Source: a virus. Taken from it: a stretch of 27,385 nt of DNA. Location: positions 1 through 27,385 of IMG/VR virus record IMGVR_UViG_3300027749_000422, one strand, 5' to 3'. The first letter of the stretch is position 1, and every line of letters starts with the position of its first letter. Below, in pieces: positions 14,479-21,456 of this stretch. The position numbers and the translations under genes were made by a program. Below the pieces are notes generated by a model. The model saw only the letters and a list, made by a program, of their open reading frames with translations, made no database searches and had not been told where the DNA came from.

Positions 14479-16376
14479 ATTTGCTAGAAGGTGGAAACGT
14501 ATTTAAAAATGCAGATGGTACGCCGGTAACCCAGCGTATTAACCTAGCGGATATTCCAGGAACAGTTGCTTGGTTGGAAATGATCACTGGACTTGATCTC
14601 ACTCTAGAAAAAGACACACAAGGTGTGCCACACAAGTGGTTGGGTTCCACTGGACGCAAAGCTGATTCTGGGGACATGGATCTTGCTGTGGACGCCAACG
14701 AAATTACCAAGCCCGAACTCAAAGGTATATTAGATGCCTGGGCCACAAAAAACAAACAAGATCCCAAGCAGTGGGTCAGACTCACTGGTGAAGCTGTACA
14801 TTTTAAAACTCCCATACAAGGCGACCCCCGGCGTGGATATGTGCAAACAGACTTCATGTTCATGCCTGACATGAACTGGGGCACATTCTGGTTGGGCGGA
14901 GTTTCGGATTCCTCCTACAAAGGCATGTATCGCAACGTGCTGATGTCAAGTATTGCCAAATCACTAGGACTCAAAGCCAGTGCTAAAGGTATTATTAGCC
15001 GCCAGACAGAAAAGCCAATCACCGTGGATCCTGATCAAGCCGCAGGCATTTTACTGGGCCCAAACTACAATCGTAGCCAATTAAGTTCTGTGGAAAACAT
15101 CTACAAGGCCTTGGCTATGGATCCTGAACGTGACGCCAAACTTGCAGACTTCCGTGAATATTTGTCCAAAGCCGGCATACAAGAACCTGACATGACCATG
15201 TCTGAAAGTGAATCTGGCTGGTTGGCCCGCTTGCGTGACCGCATTGTTAATCAAGGTATGTATGCCTTGGTAGAAGCAGAACAACCAGGAGTGGGTGGCC
15301 GAGCCAAGGGCATTGAACACCTAGAAGATCTGGTGTTCCGTCGTGGCACACAAGGCATACGAGATGCCCTGGCAATTGTACAACACTCTACACAACAACC
15401 ATCAACTGTGACTGCCAAATGGGATGGCAAACCTGCTGTGATATTTGGGCGTAAACCTGCCACAGGTGAGTTTGTGTTGACAGATGGATCTGGATTCGAA
15501 GCCAAGGGCTATGATGGACTTGCTACCAGTCCAAGAATGATGGCACAAATTCAAAGCACCAGAAGCGGTGATAGAACTGAATTGATTCAAATTTACGCAA
15601 CATTATTTCCCATGTTGGAAGCCGCGTTACCACCAAACTTCCGGGGATATGTCAAGGGTGATTTGTTATACATGCAAACACCTCCTGTGATTGCTGGTAA
15701 CTATGTGTTCCGCCCCAATACTGTGGAATACAAAATTCCTGCCAAGTCTACACTGGGTCAACGCATTGGCAACAGCACAGTTGGTATTGCCATACACTCA
15801 ATGTATGCAGATGCGGGTGACGAACGTCAACCCTTGAGTGGAGTAAGATTCAACGAAGTGCCTGGCCTGTTGTTAGAAAAGCCAGCCAGCCCCCGGCAAT
15901 TACAATCTGAAACCACAGCTGAAAAACAACTCAAACAACTGATCAAAACAGATGGCAAAAACATTGATACCTTGTTCAATCCTGCAGAACTTAGATCACA
16001 CAAGATTACGGATCTAGCAAAACTTTGTGTAGACTACATCAACACCAAGGTAGGCACACCCTTAAACAAACAAACACTATTGCCGGAATTTGGCGAGTGG
16101 TTACAGACTCGGGTAACACCACAAAAGTTCCGTAATATTGTGGAATACTTGAACAGCCCCACTTCAAACACCCCTGCACTAGCGGCTGCATTTACAGCAT
16201 TTATACTATTGCATGACCTTAAAATGCACCTGTTACAACAAGCAGATACTGAGCATCCTGGGCAAGAAGGCTGGGTTATGGCCACTCCTGTGGGATATGC
16301 AAAAGCGGTAAATAGATTTGATCCCAATGCATTTGCGGCTCAAAATAGACAGAGAAACAATCCGCAACCAGCGTGA
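14475..16376 (+). CDS. fusion of nucleotidyltransferase-like and ligase-like domains
   Basis: 633 residues. Near the N-terminus, GSTGRKADSGDMDLAVD (57-73) matches the Pol-beta-type nucleotidyltransferase signature, with D67 and D69 as metal ligands. In the middle, KWDG (K315-G318) matches motif I of DNA/RNA ligases and capping enzymes, where Lys takes the AMP. RGYVKGDLLY (390-399) and VEYKIPAKS look like motifs III and V. I recall related proteins in marine T4-like phages, labelled DUF6267, without a known function. DNA or RNA end repair or genome packaging would fit; neither is shown. It lies in a late operon and overlaps its small partner upstream. Confidence 0.7.
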   Translation: MNLLEGGNVFKNADGTPVTQRINLADIPGTVAWLEMITGLDLTLEKDTQGVPHKWLGSTGRKADSGDMDLAVDANEITKPELKGILDAWATKNKQDPKQWVRLTGEAVHFKTPIQGDPRRGYVQTDFMFMPDMNWGTFWLGGVSDSSYKGMYRNVLMSSIAKSLGLKASAKGIISRQTEKPITVDPDQAAGILLGPNYNRSQLSSVENIYKALAMDPERDAKLADFREYLSKAGIQEPDMTMSESESGWLARLRDRIVNQGMYALVEAEQPGVGGRAKGIEHLEDLVFRRGTQGIRDALAIVQHSTQQPSTVTAKWDGKPAVIFGRKPATGEFVLTDGSGFEAKGYDGLATSPRMMAQIQSTRSGDRTELIQIYATLFPMLEAALPPNFRGYVKGDLLYMQTPPVIAGNYVFRPNTVEYKIPAKSTLGQRIGNSTVGIAIHSMYADAGDERQPLSGVRFNEVPGLLLEKPASPRQLQSETTAEKQLKQLIKTDGKNIDTLFNPAELRSHKITDLAKLCVDYINTKVGTPLNKQTLLPEFGEWLQTRVTPQKFRNIVEYLNSPTSNTPALAAAFTAFILLHDLKMHLLQQADTEHPGQEGWVMATPVGYAKAVNRFDPNAFAAQNRQRNNPQPA

Positions 16377-16390
16377 TTTTTCCAAACTGA

Positions 16391-16397
16391 CTAAATA
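16391..16397 (+). promoter_or_regulatory. late promoter box (CTAAATA)
   Basis: CTAAATA 45 bases upstream of ATG 16442, followed by an AAAGGA ribosome site just before the start. A strong terminator after the gene makes this a single-gene late unit. Confidence 0.7.
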
Positions 16398-16441
16398 AAA
16401 GCAGGTCCTCCGAGATCAATTAACTTTAAAGGAAAATTAAA

Positions 16442-16864
16442 ATGGCAACATTTACGAAAACAAATGGTACGACGCAACCAGTATTTGCGTCAGACGTAGC
16501 AAACGGTTCCATTGCTGGAACAGCAAACGCTGCCGCACAGGGTTCTGTGCAATTAGCAGGTCCAAAACTGGACTTCTACACATTGGTCGCTAACACAGCA
16601 TTGACCACTACTACTGGTGCAGTTGCTAACGTTAACGGCTTTATTAACCAATCTATGCAAGGTATCCAATCAGTTGGTACAGTTGCAATGTATCAGATCA
16701 GTCCCTTGTCTAGTGCAAACGCATTGGCCGTGGCGATTTATCCAAGTGGTTCTTATGCCAACGCCGCTACATTCTTGACAGCAGCCAACATTGCGTTCAC
16801 TGGTTACCAGTGGAGTGCTTCATACGCTAACGCATTGTTCTACACAGGCGCTATCAACGTTTAA
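16442..16864 (+). CDS. abundant-type virion structural protein
   Basis: 140 residues starting MATFTKTNGTTQPVFASDVA. It is rich in Ala, Asn, Thr, Ser and Gly, with almost no Cys or His, and looks like a beta-sheet virion protein. Similar short proteins with an FTKTNG...QPVFA start occur in marine T4-like phages. Codons such as GCT and AAC are preferred more than in the neighbours, which suggests high expression. It has its own late promoter, a good AAAGGA site and a strong terminator. The exact role (decoration, tube or fibre accessory) is not clear. Confidence 0.7.
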   Translation: MATFTKTNGTTQPVFASDVANGSIAGTANAAAQGSVQLAGPKLDFYTLVANTALTTTTGAVANVNGFINQSMQGIQSVGTVAMYQISPLSSANALAVAIYPSGSYANAATFLTAANIAFTGYQWSASYANALFYTGAINV

Positions 16865-16887
16865 TCAACTACTGATTAATCACACAG

Positions 16888-16919
16888 CCCCGGACGTAAA
16901 AAATCCGGGGTTTCTCTTT
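16888..16919 (+). terminator. rho-independent terminator
   Basis: CCCCGGA (16888-16894) pairs exactly with TCCGGGG (16904-16910) around a nine-base loop, followed by TTTCTCTTT. It isolates the structural gene at 16442-16864 from the downstream operon. Confidence 0.85.
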
Positions 16920-16922
16920 GGC

Positions 16923-16930
16923 ATTAAATA
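16923..16930 (+). promoter_or_regulatory. possible late promoter box (ATTAAATA)
   Basis: ATTAAATA differs from NATAAATA at one position. It begins four bases after the terminator and ends eight bases before ATG 16939, so the leader would be only two or three bases. The gene behind a strong terminator needs a promoter, and this is the only candidate in the gap. Confidence 0.45.
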
Positions 16931-16938
16931 CTCATAGA

Positions 16939-17370
16939 ATGAAGATATCATGTCGCACCCTTTTTGATTGCAGTAGAACCGGAGTTACTGGACATTATCG
17001 TTCAAGTGAAATTCCGTTTGTGGATGCTACAGGGCAGGTAGTGAACAATCAATCAGATTGGAATCACTCTCGAAACCAGCAACGCAACTGGGAAACCTTG
17101 CTACAAATTATTGGACTAAGAACTCAGCCCATGGATGTGACAACACCAGCGCATCGGGATGGTGTTTGGGAGTTTGAATTCACATCTGAATCTGAAGGGG
17201 TATACGAAATACACAGTGACCCGGATCCCTTGGCCGGCCTCAAGACTGACTGTGAAGGTGTGCCCATGATGTTGAATCTTCAAGAGCAACCCAGTCTTGC
17301 TCCGACTATTACTACCGCAGGCAGCAATCAAAACATTTGGTTCTCCGCGGTAAATAAAGCACTGGAGTAA
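16939..17370 (+). CDS. conserved phage protein, probably structural
   Basis: 143 residues from ATG 16939 (MKISCRTLFDCSRTGVTGHY). A TTG at 16918 in frame lies inside the terminator tail and is unlikely. WNHSRNQQRNWETLLQII (about 43-60) and LRTQP are segments I recall from marine T4-like late proteins with no assigned function; QNIWFSAVNK closes the protein. Two cysteines in CRTLFDC may pair or bind metal. It is followed at two bases by the coiled-coil membrane protein. It lies in the late region. Confidence 0.65.
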   Translation: MKISCRTLFDCSRTGVTGHYRSSEIPFVDATGQVVNNQSDWNHSRNQQRNWETLLQIIGLRTQPMDVTTPAHRDGVWEFEFTSESEGVYEIHSDPDPLAGLKTDCEGVPMMLNLQEQPSLAPTITTAGSNQNIWFSAVNKALE

Positions 17371-17372
17371 CC

Positions 17373-17636
17373 ATGTCTGACACCACTGATATTGAAAAGA
17401 AAAGTCTCGAAGCTCACGTTGAATTGTGTGCTGAAAGATATCGTTTGCTAGAAACCAAGATGGAATCAGTAGAAGAAAAAGTCATGGTATTGCACGGTGT
17501 AATTGCTGAATTACGCAACATGATGCAAACAATGGCCGCCAAACGCAATGATCAAGTGATGAATTGGGGTGTGGGAATTATCACAGTCCTAGTCGGCACA
17601 GTGGGTTGGCTTGCAAGCCATTATTTTAAAATATGA
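17373..17636 (+). CDS. coiled-coil protein with C-terminal membrane anchor
   Basis: 87 residues. Residues about 8-60 are a heptad-like helix (LEAHVELCAERYRLLETKME ...). Residues about 65-83 are a hydrophobic segment (GVGIITVLVGTVGWLASHYF). The layout is that of XhlA-like or holin-accessory proteins, but could also be a tail or membrane-contact protein. It starts just after the previous stop and overlaps the next gene by four bases (ATGA). A holin role is a guess based on topology only. Confidence 0.6.
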   Translation: MSDTTDIEKKSLEAHVELCAERYRLLETKMESVEEKVMVLHGVIAELRNMMQTMAAKRNDQVMNWGVGIITVLVGTVGWLASHYFKI

Positions 17637-18109
17637 CCCGTGACCAAAAATTAGAACAGTGGGCAGAACGTGAACTGTCCCGCAATATTAGCGAAATGAT
17701 AATCGACGATGAACAGGGCGGGATTATAGCATTTGGCAAGTATTATATTAGCCCTGATAAAACTGGGTTCTCAGTACGTACCTGGGATAGAGAAATACAT
17801 AATTTCACTACCAAAAGAATAGCAATGTCATGGTGCACCGTGGACCATAAACAACAATACAACTTAGCCAATACAATTTTTGTATTGGACTGTAAAAAAC
17901 AAGCACTAGCGGCGGACATATACTGCCGTAAGACACTGGGTGAACGTGGCCGGCATGAATCATTTTATGAAATAATAAACATGAAATTACAACCCAAAAT
18001 AGACCAGTATAATTCAGTCAGCAACGAATTAGAAAAATGTGTAAACCAAGCTAAATATATACAAATTAGAGGATTCAATAATGAAACTGCAAGAACTATC
18101 GGCTCTTAA
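17633..18109 (+). CDS. conserved phage protein with helical C-terminus
   Basis: 158 residues (MTRDQKLEQWAERELSRNIS). The N-terminal half has beta-type segments (GGIIAFGKYYISPD). The C-terminal half is helical, with a YIQIRGFNNETART end that I recall in marine T4-like conserved hypotheticals. The start overlaps the previous stop. The 3' end overlaps the next gene by 29 bases, as its ATG at 18081 lies inside the GFNNETART codons. The function is unknown. Confidence 0.65.
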   Translation: MTRDQKLEQWAERELSRNISEMIIDDEQGGIIAFGKYYISPDKTGFSVRTWDREIHNFTTKRIAMSWCTVDHKQQYNLANTIFVLDCKKQALAADIYCRKTLGERGRHESFYEIINMKLQPKIDQYNSVSNELEKCVNQAKYIQIRGFNNETARTIGS

Positions 18110-18980
18110 GCCAAGTAAACAAATCGCCAAAGTATTCGAAAGTTATTTTGGATCACGTATCCGTTTTGATCAATTAACTCGTGGACAAACACAAGCCATG
18201 TTGCAAAAGGTGCAAGGCGTGTTGCGCGAGCATCGTGGAACTACCGCACGTCACCACAGTGAAAAGAATCCCAAGTACTTGCAGTTGGTCATGATGGAAC
18301 AAGCATTGTCAAGCCGCTTAAAAGAAGCCGCATTGCCTGCCATGCCCGGAGCCGCTCCTGCTACTGGCGGAGTTGCCGCACCGGCTGCTACTAGTACCGC
18401 TCCTAATCCTGCATTAGTTGCCGCAAAGAAGAAATTATCATCTGGACAAACATTGAGCCCGCAAGAACAAGAGTTGATCAATGCACAGGCTCAACTTACT
18501 GCTGAAAGCCGTTTGCGTCGTGCAATGCATCGACTGAATGAATCAGAAGTACAACAAGCTCAAGTGGTGTTAGCCGCACAAGACATGGTTGACAAAATGC
18601 AAGGCATGTTGGAAGACGTTACAGAATTGCAATTTAAAGAATTGCCTGCATTAGTTGATTCAATCAAGAATCAAGTGGGCATGGAACAAGCACAACGATT
18701 CAATGCAGATGCCACAGCCGCTCTTGCTGGCCTGGTTGGCAATTTGCAAGGCGCTAAACAACAACTTGATGCTGCGCTTGGTGTGGTAACAGGTCAAACT
18801 CCTCCTGCCGCTGCCGCCGGTGCAATGGGTGCAGATATCGCAGCCGGTGCCGCTGACATGAATGCCGCTGGTGCCGACATGGCTGCCGCTGATGACATGG
18901 GTGCAGATTTAGATGCTGAGTTACCACCTGAGCCAGGAATGGAACCTCCCGCAGCCGCATTGGGTCGTGGCCGCAGATAA
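18081..18980 (+). CDS. helical structural or assembly protein with Ala/Pro-rich linkers
   Basis: 299 residues. Well-ordered helical parts (about 1-85 and 140-235, including LNESEVQQAQVVLAAQDMVD) alternate with low-complexity linkers rich in Ala, Pro and Gly (about 86-112 and 236-299). I recall relatives in marine T4-like phages as virion-associated or head-assembly proteins; this is not certain. A 29-base overlap with the upstream gene and a TAATG join to the next suggest coupled translation. The acidic, disordered tail ends GRGRR. The minus-strand frames here are shadows of the Ala codons. Confidence 0.65.
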   Translation: MKLQELSALKPSKQIAKVFESYFGSRIRFDQLTRGQTQAMLQKVQGVLREHRGTTARHHSEKNPKYLQLVMMEQALSSRLKEAALPAMPGAAPATGGVAAPAATSTAPNPALVAAKKKLSSGQTLSPQEQELINAQAQLTAESRLRRAMHRLNESEVQQAQVVLAAQDMVDKMQGMLEDVTELQFKELPALVDSIKNQVGMEQAQRFNADATAALAGLVGNLQGAKQQLDAALGVVTGQTPPAAAAGAMGADIAAGAADMNAAGADMAAADDMGADLDAELPPEPGMEPPAAALGRGRR

Positions 18981-19336
18981 TGAAAATCTTCGAAGTTGAT
19001 GCTGGCATGGCACCAACTCCCAATCCAGCACAACTGGCAGGGTTGGTACAGTTTCTCAATGGTCGCGCCGAAGATACCAGTGCTCGAAAAGAAATTAGTC
19101 AAGACGCATTTATCAAACTGGCCAATGATCTAGATATCAACATCACTCCTGAAAATCTTGTGGATGTGGTCAGTCAACCACCACTCAGCAACCTACTAGA
19201 ACCCATGGATCCCAACACAGGTGTATTGGTTTTCAAAGGCGCTGGACAACCCAATGTTGCCATGCCGGTCAATCGAGCACAAGACATAGTGGCCGCCTCT
19301 GCCAAATCTGCCGCTAAAAAGGATCGCGGAGTTTGA
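18980..19336 (+). CDS. small conserved protein
   Basis: 118 residues starting MKIFEVDAGMAPTPNPAQLA. The middle (EISQDAFIKLANDLDINITP ... LVDVVSQPPLSNLL) looks helical. The end is Ala/Lys-rich (IVAASAKSAAKKDRGV), perhaps a nucleic-acid contact. Its start overlaps the previous stop by one base (TAATG). A TTG of the glycosyltransferase-like cargo gene follows its TGA directly. It is the last core gene of the late operon begun at 14236. The function is unknown. Confidence 0.65.
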   Translation: MKIFEVDAGMAPTPNPAQLAGLVQFLNGRAEDTSARKEISQDAFIKLANDLDINITPENLVDVVSQPPLSNLLEPMDPNTGVLVFKGAGQPNVAMPVNRAQDIVAASAKSAAKKDRGV

Positions 19337-20401
19337 TTGAACAAAAAATTAACAATTTTTCATGAAGGAAACCATCGGGCAAGTACGCATGTTAACATGT
19401 TTTTTGATCTCAATAACAATGATTACAAATTTGTTAACAGTGATCATCCTACAATAGACATAGTAATAGATCCTTCAACAAATACAAACATATCTGCCAA
19501 GATATATGTTGTTCTTGATTTATTCCATAACTATGAAAATCAACTTGGCAATAAATTGTGGCCCAAAAAATGGTATCAAATTACCAATGGTATAAACAAG
19601 AAATCCTATGTTAGTCAACAAGTTATATCTGTAGATTTTTTATTCAATAGAACAAAAGCATACTATCAAAATTATCCATTTAGGTCTAGCACTAATAAAT
19701 GGTATTACGCAGGATCGGATGCATACCCTGTGTTAGATATACCCGGATCAGATGCAAAGATTTTTATTTTTTTAGCACCTAATAGAACATATGGTGGAAA
19801 GCGAGTGTATCGCACTCGCTTGGTTAATTTTTTAAAACAAAACTTCAGTGATTGGTCACGTGGTTACGGATTTATAGGAAATTGTGATGACACTCCTGAT
19901 ATGAAATTGTACGGGCATGCATCTTTTAAAGCAGTTTCAAACGATTCGCATGATTTGTTTTTGTTAAAAGATGGCCCTCAACCCAAAGGCGGCTATCTGC
20001 CAATTCATAATTCTTATTATTATCATACTTTTATCAGCATATATGCAGAAACGATGGAATATGGCGATACTATTGCTGTGACTGAAAAAACTTATGATCC
20101 GTTAATTCGGGGACATTTTATTTTGCCGTTTAGTACTGCAGGACTTATACAGCATCTCAAAACCATGGGATTTCTTTTCCCAGAGTTCATTGATTATTCT
20201 TATGACAGCATACTAGATCCAGATCTGCGATATCAAGCATATGAAACTGAAATTCAAAGATTAATGAAGTTTGATATACAAACTTGGCGCAATTTTTGGG
20301 ATGAAAATTTAAACATACTGTACCATAATAAAAAAGTGTTTGTGGAACGTCCATATGATCGAATTGACTTTGATCAGTTAATTGAGTCAACTAAAGATTG
20401 A
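19337..20401 (+). CDS. glycosyltransferase-like protein (cargo gene)
   Basis: 354 residues. The key landmark is TEKTYDPLIRGHFILPF (about 249-265), preceded by FISIYAETMEYGDTIAV. This is the nucleotide-sugar region of fucosyltransferase-like (GT10-type) enzymes and of a related family common in marine phages and giant viruses. SYDSILDPDLRYQAYETEI follows, as in that family. The sugar and acceptor are unknown. The start is TTG 19337, directly after the upstream TGA; the first in-frame ATG would remove 19 residues. It is very AT-rich. The next promoter's -35 overlaps its stop, so the unit ends here. Confidence 0.65.
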   Translation: MNKKLTIFHEGNHRASTHVNMFFDLNNNDYKFVNSDHPTIDIVIDPSTNTNISAKIYVVLDLFHNYENQLGNKLWPKKWYQITNGINKKSYVSQQVISVDFLFNRTKAYYQNYPFRSSTNKWYYAGSDAYPVLDIPGSDAKIFIFLAPNRTYGGKRVYRTRLVNFLKQNFSDWSRGYGFIGNCDDTPDMKLYGHASFKAVSNDSHDLFLLKDGPQPKGGYLPIHNSYYYHTFISIYAETMEYGDTIAVTEKTYDPLIRGHFILPFSTAGLIQHLKTMGFLFPEFIDYSYDSILDPDLRYQAYETEIQRLMKFDIQTWRNFWDENLNILYHNKKVFVERPYDRIDFDQLIESTKD

Positions 20402-20426
20402 CACGAAACGTTAAATATAGTATACT
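20398..20426 (+). promoter_or_regulatory. strong consensus sigma70 promoter
   Basis: Perfect -35 TTGACA at 20398-20403 (overlapping the upstream stop), a 17-base spacer and TATACT at 20421-20426. The start of transcription is near 20433, followed by AAGGAG at 20435-20440 and ATG at 20446. It is the best host-type promoter in the window and probably drives the glutaredoxin-IscU-IscA run. Confidence 0.85.
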
Positions 20427-20445
20427 ACTACAACAAGGAGTTGCT

Positions 20446-20751
20446 ATGAAAAAGTTCCTAATCGCAATGTTAATTCTAGCCAGCACTGGCGCAATGGCAC
20501 AACACCGTCATCAGGGCGGATATGGATATAGAGGCAACTGGATTGCCCCGGCCATAATCGGCGGTGTGATTGGTTACGGTTTGACCCGTAACTATTACGA
20601 GCCTTACTATGTGCCTGCTCCTGTTATAGTACAGCAACAACCGGTTATAGTTCAGACACCATACTATAATCAAACGCCAAATTGCACAGTATGGACCGAG
20701 GTACAAGATCAGGATGGTACTATTACCAGAACAAGGACTTGTCGACAATGA
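20446..20751 (+). CDS. small secreted protein with signal peptide
   Basis: 101 residues. Lys2-Lys3, a hydrophobic core ([12 protein letters not shown]) and AMA before Gln19 form a standard signal peptidase I signal. The mature part begins with a His/Gly/Tyr-rich stretch ([14 protein letters not shown]), then a small glycine-zipper-like hydrophobic patch ([14 protein letters not shown]), then a Pro/Val/Gln linker and a short end with two cysteines (NCTVW ... RTCRQ) that may pair in the periplasm. It has the strongest promoter and an AAGGAG site, so it is made early and in quantity. An envelope role, such as blocking superinfection, is inference. The stop overlaps the glutaredoxin ATG. Confidence 0.7.
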   Translation: MKKFLIAMLILASTGAMAQHRHQGGYGYRGNWIAPAIIGGVIGYGLTRNYYEPYYVPAPVIVQQQPVIVQTPYYNQTPNCTVWTEVQDQDGTITRTRTCRQ

Positions 20752-21077
20752 AACTAAGAGCAATGAACACAGACACAGAACTAACAATTGATCAAATAAT
20801 AAAAGATCATGCAGTCGTATTGTTTATGAAAGGAACAGCACAGTTTCCCATGTGTGGATTTTCTGGTCGGGCTATACAACTATTAAAAGAATGTGGAATT
20901 AAATCTCCTCACACTATAAATGTATTGGAAAACAACAATATTAGACAAAAGATTAAAGAATACAGCAGTTGGCCTACTATTCCTCAATTGTATGTGCATG
21001 GAGAATTTATTGGCGGTTCAGACATTATGACAGAAATGTTTGAGTCAGGCGAATTACAACAGTTATTAAAGGACTAA
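20748..21077 (+). CDS. grxD: monothiol glutaredoxin, CGFS type (Grx4/GrxD)
   Basis: 109 residues. [14 protein letters not shown] has the CGFS active site (C36), which with glutathione holds a bridging 2Fe-2S cluster. [19 protein letters not shown] carries the cis-Pro and the GG-D glutathione-binding loop. The length matches E. coli GrxD. CGFS proteins pass Fe-S clusters to carriers such as IscA and are poor general reductants. ATG 20748 overlaps the upstream stop (ATGA); ATG 20763 is a possible shorter start. IscU follows with one base between. The three Fe-S genes look like one borrowed host module. Confidence 0.92.
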   Translation: MKLRAMNTDTELTIDQIIKDHAVVLFMKGTAQFPMCGFSGRAIQLLKECGIKSPHTINVLENNNIRQKIKEYSSWPTIPQLYVHGEFIGGSDIMTEMFESGELQQLLKD

Positions 21078-21078
21078 T

Positions 21079-21456
21079 ATGGCATACTCACAACAAGTAA
21101 TCGATCACTATGAAAATCCACGCAACGTTGGCAAGTTCGATGCTGACGACGTCACTATTGGTACAGGCATGGTAGGAGCACCTGCCTGCGGTGACGTAAT
21201 GAAACTACAAATCAAGGTAATAGATGGCATTATCACAGACGCAAAATTTAAGACATACGGATGCGGCTCGGCGATTGCAAGCAGTTCTCTGGTTACTGAA
21301 TGGGTCAAGGGCAAAACGCTTGACCAGGCATCAAGCCTCAAGAATTCACAAATTGCTGAAGAACTCAGCCTTCCTCCGGTCAAGATACATTGTTCGATAC
21401 TCGCTGAGGATGCTATCAAAGCCGCGGTAGAGAACTATCGAAAGAAGCATGCCTAA
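21079..21456 (+). CDS. iscU: IscU Fe-S cluster assembly scaffold
   Basis: 125 residues, near the full bacterial length. The ligands C37 (APACGD, with D39), C62 (YGCGSAIAS), H104 and C105 (IHCS) are all present. LPPVK (98-102), the sequence that the HscA chaperone grips, is intact, so the protein should work with host IscS, HscB and HscA, which are not encoded here. The cluster would go to phage or host targets such as the radical SAM protein. It lies directly after the glutaredoxin gene. The 3' end overlaps the SGNH-like gene by eight bases. In many proteobacteria iscA follows iscU directly; here that order is interrupted by cargo. Confidence 0.95.
   Translation: MAYSQQVIDHYENPRNVGKFDADDVTIGTGMVGAPACGDVMKLQIKVIDGIITDAKFKTYGCGSAIASSSLVTEWVKGKTLDQASSLKNSQIAEELSLPPVKIHCSILAEDAIKAAVENYRKKHA

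Noticed and set aside
16861-16879. TTAATCA/TGATTAA inverted repeat after the structural gene
   Set aside because: It is AT-only and weak; the GC-rich hairpin just downstream is the real terminator.
16918-16938. TTG start extending the gene at 16939
   Set aside because: It would place the first codons in the terminator tail and before the likely promoter.
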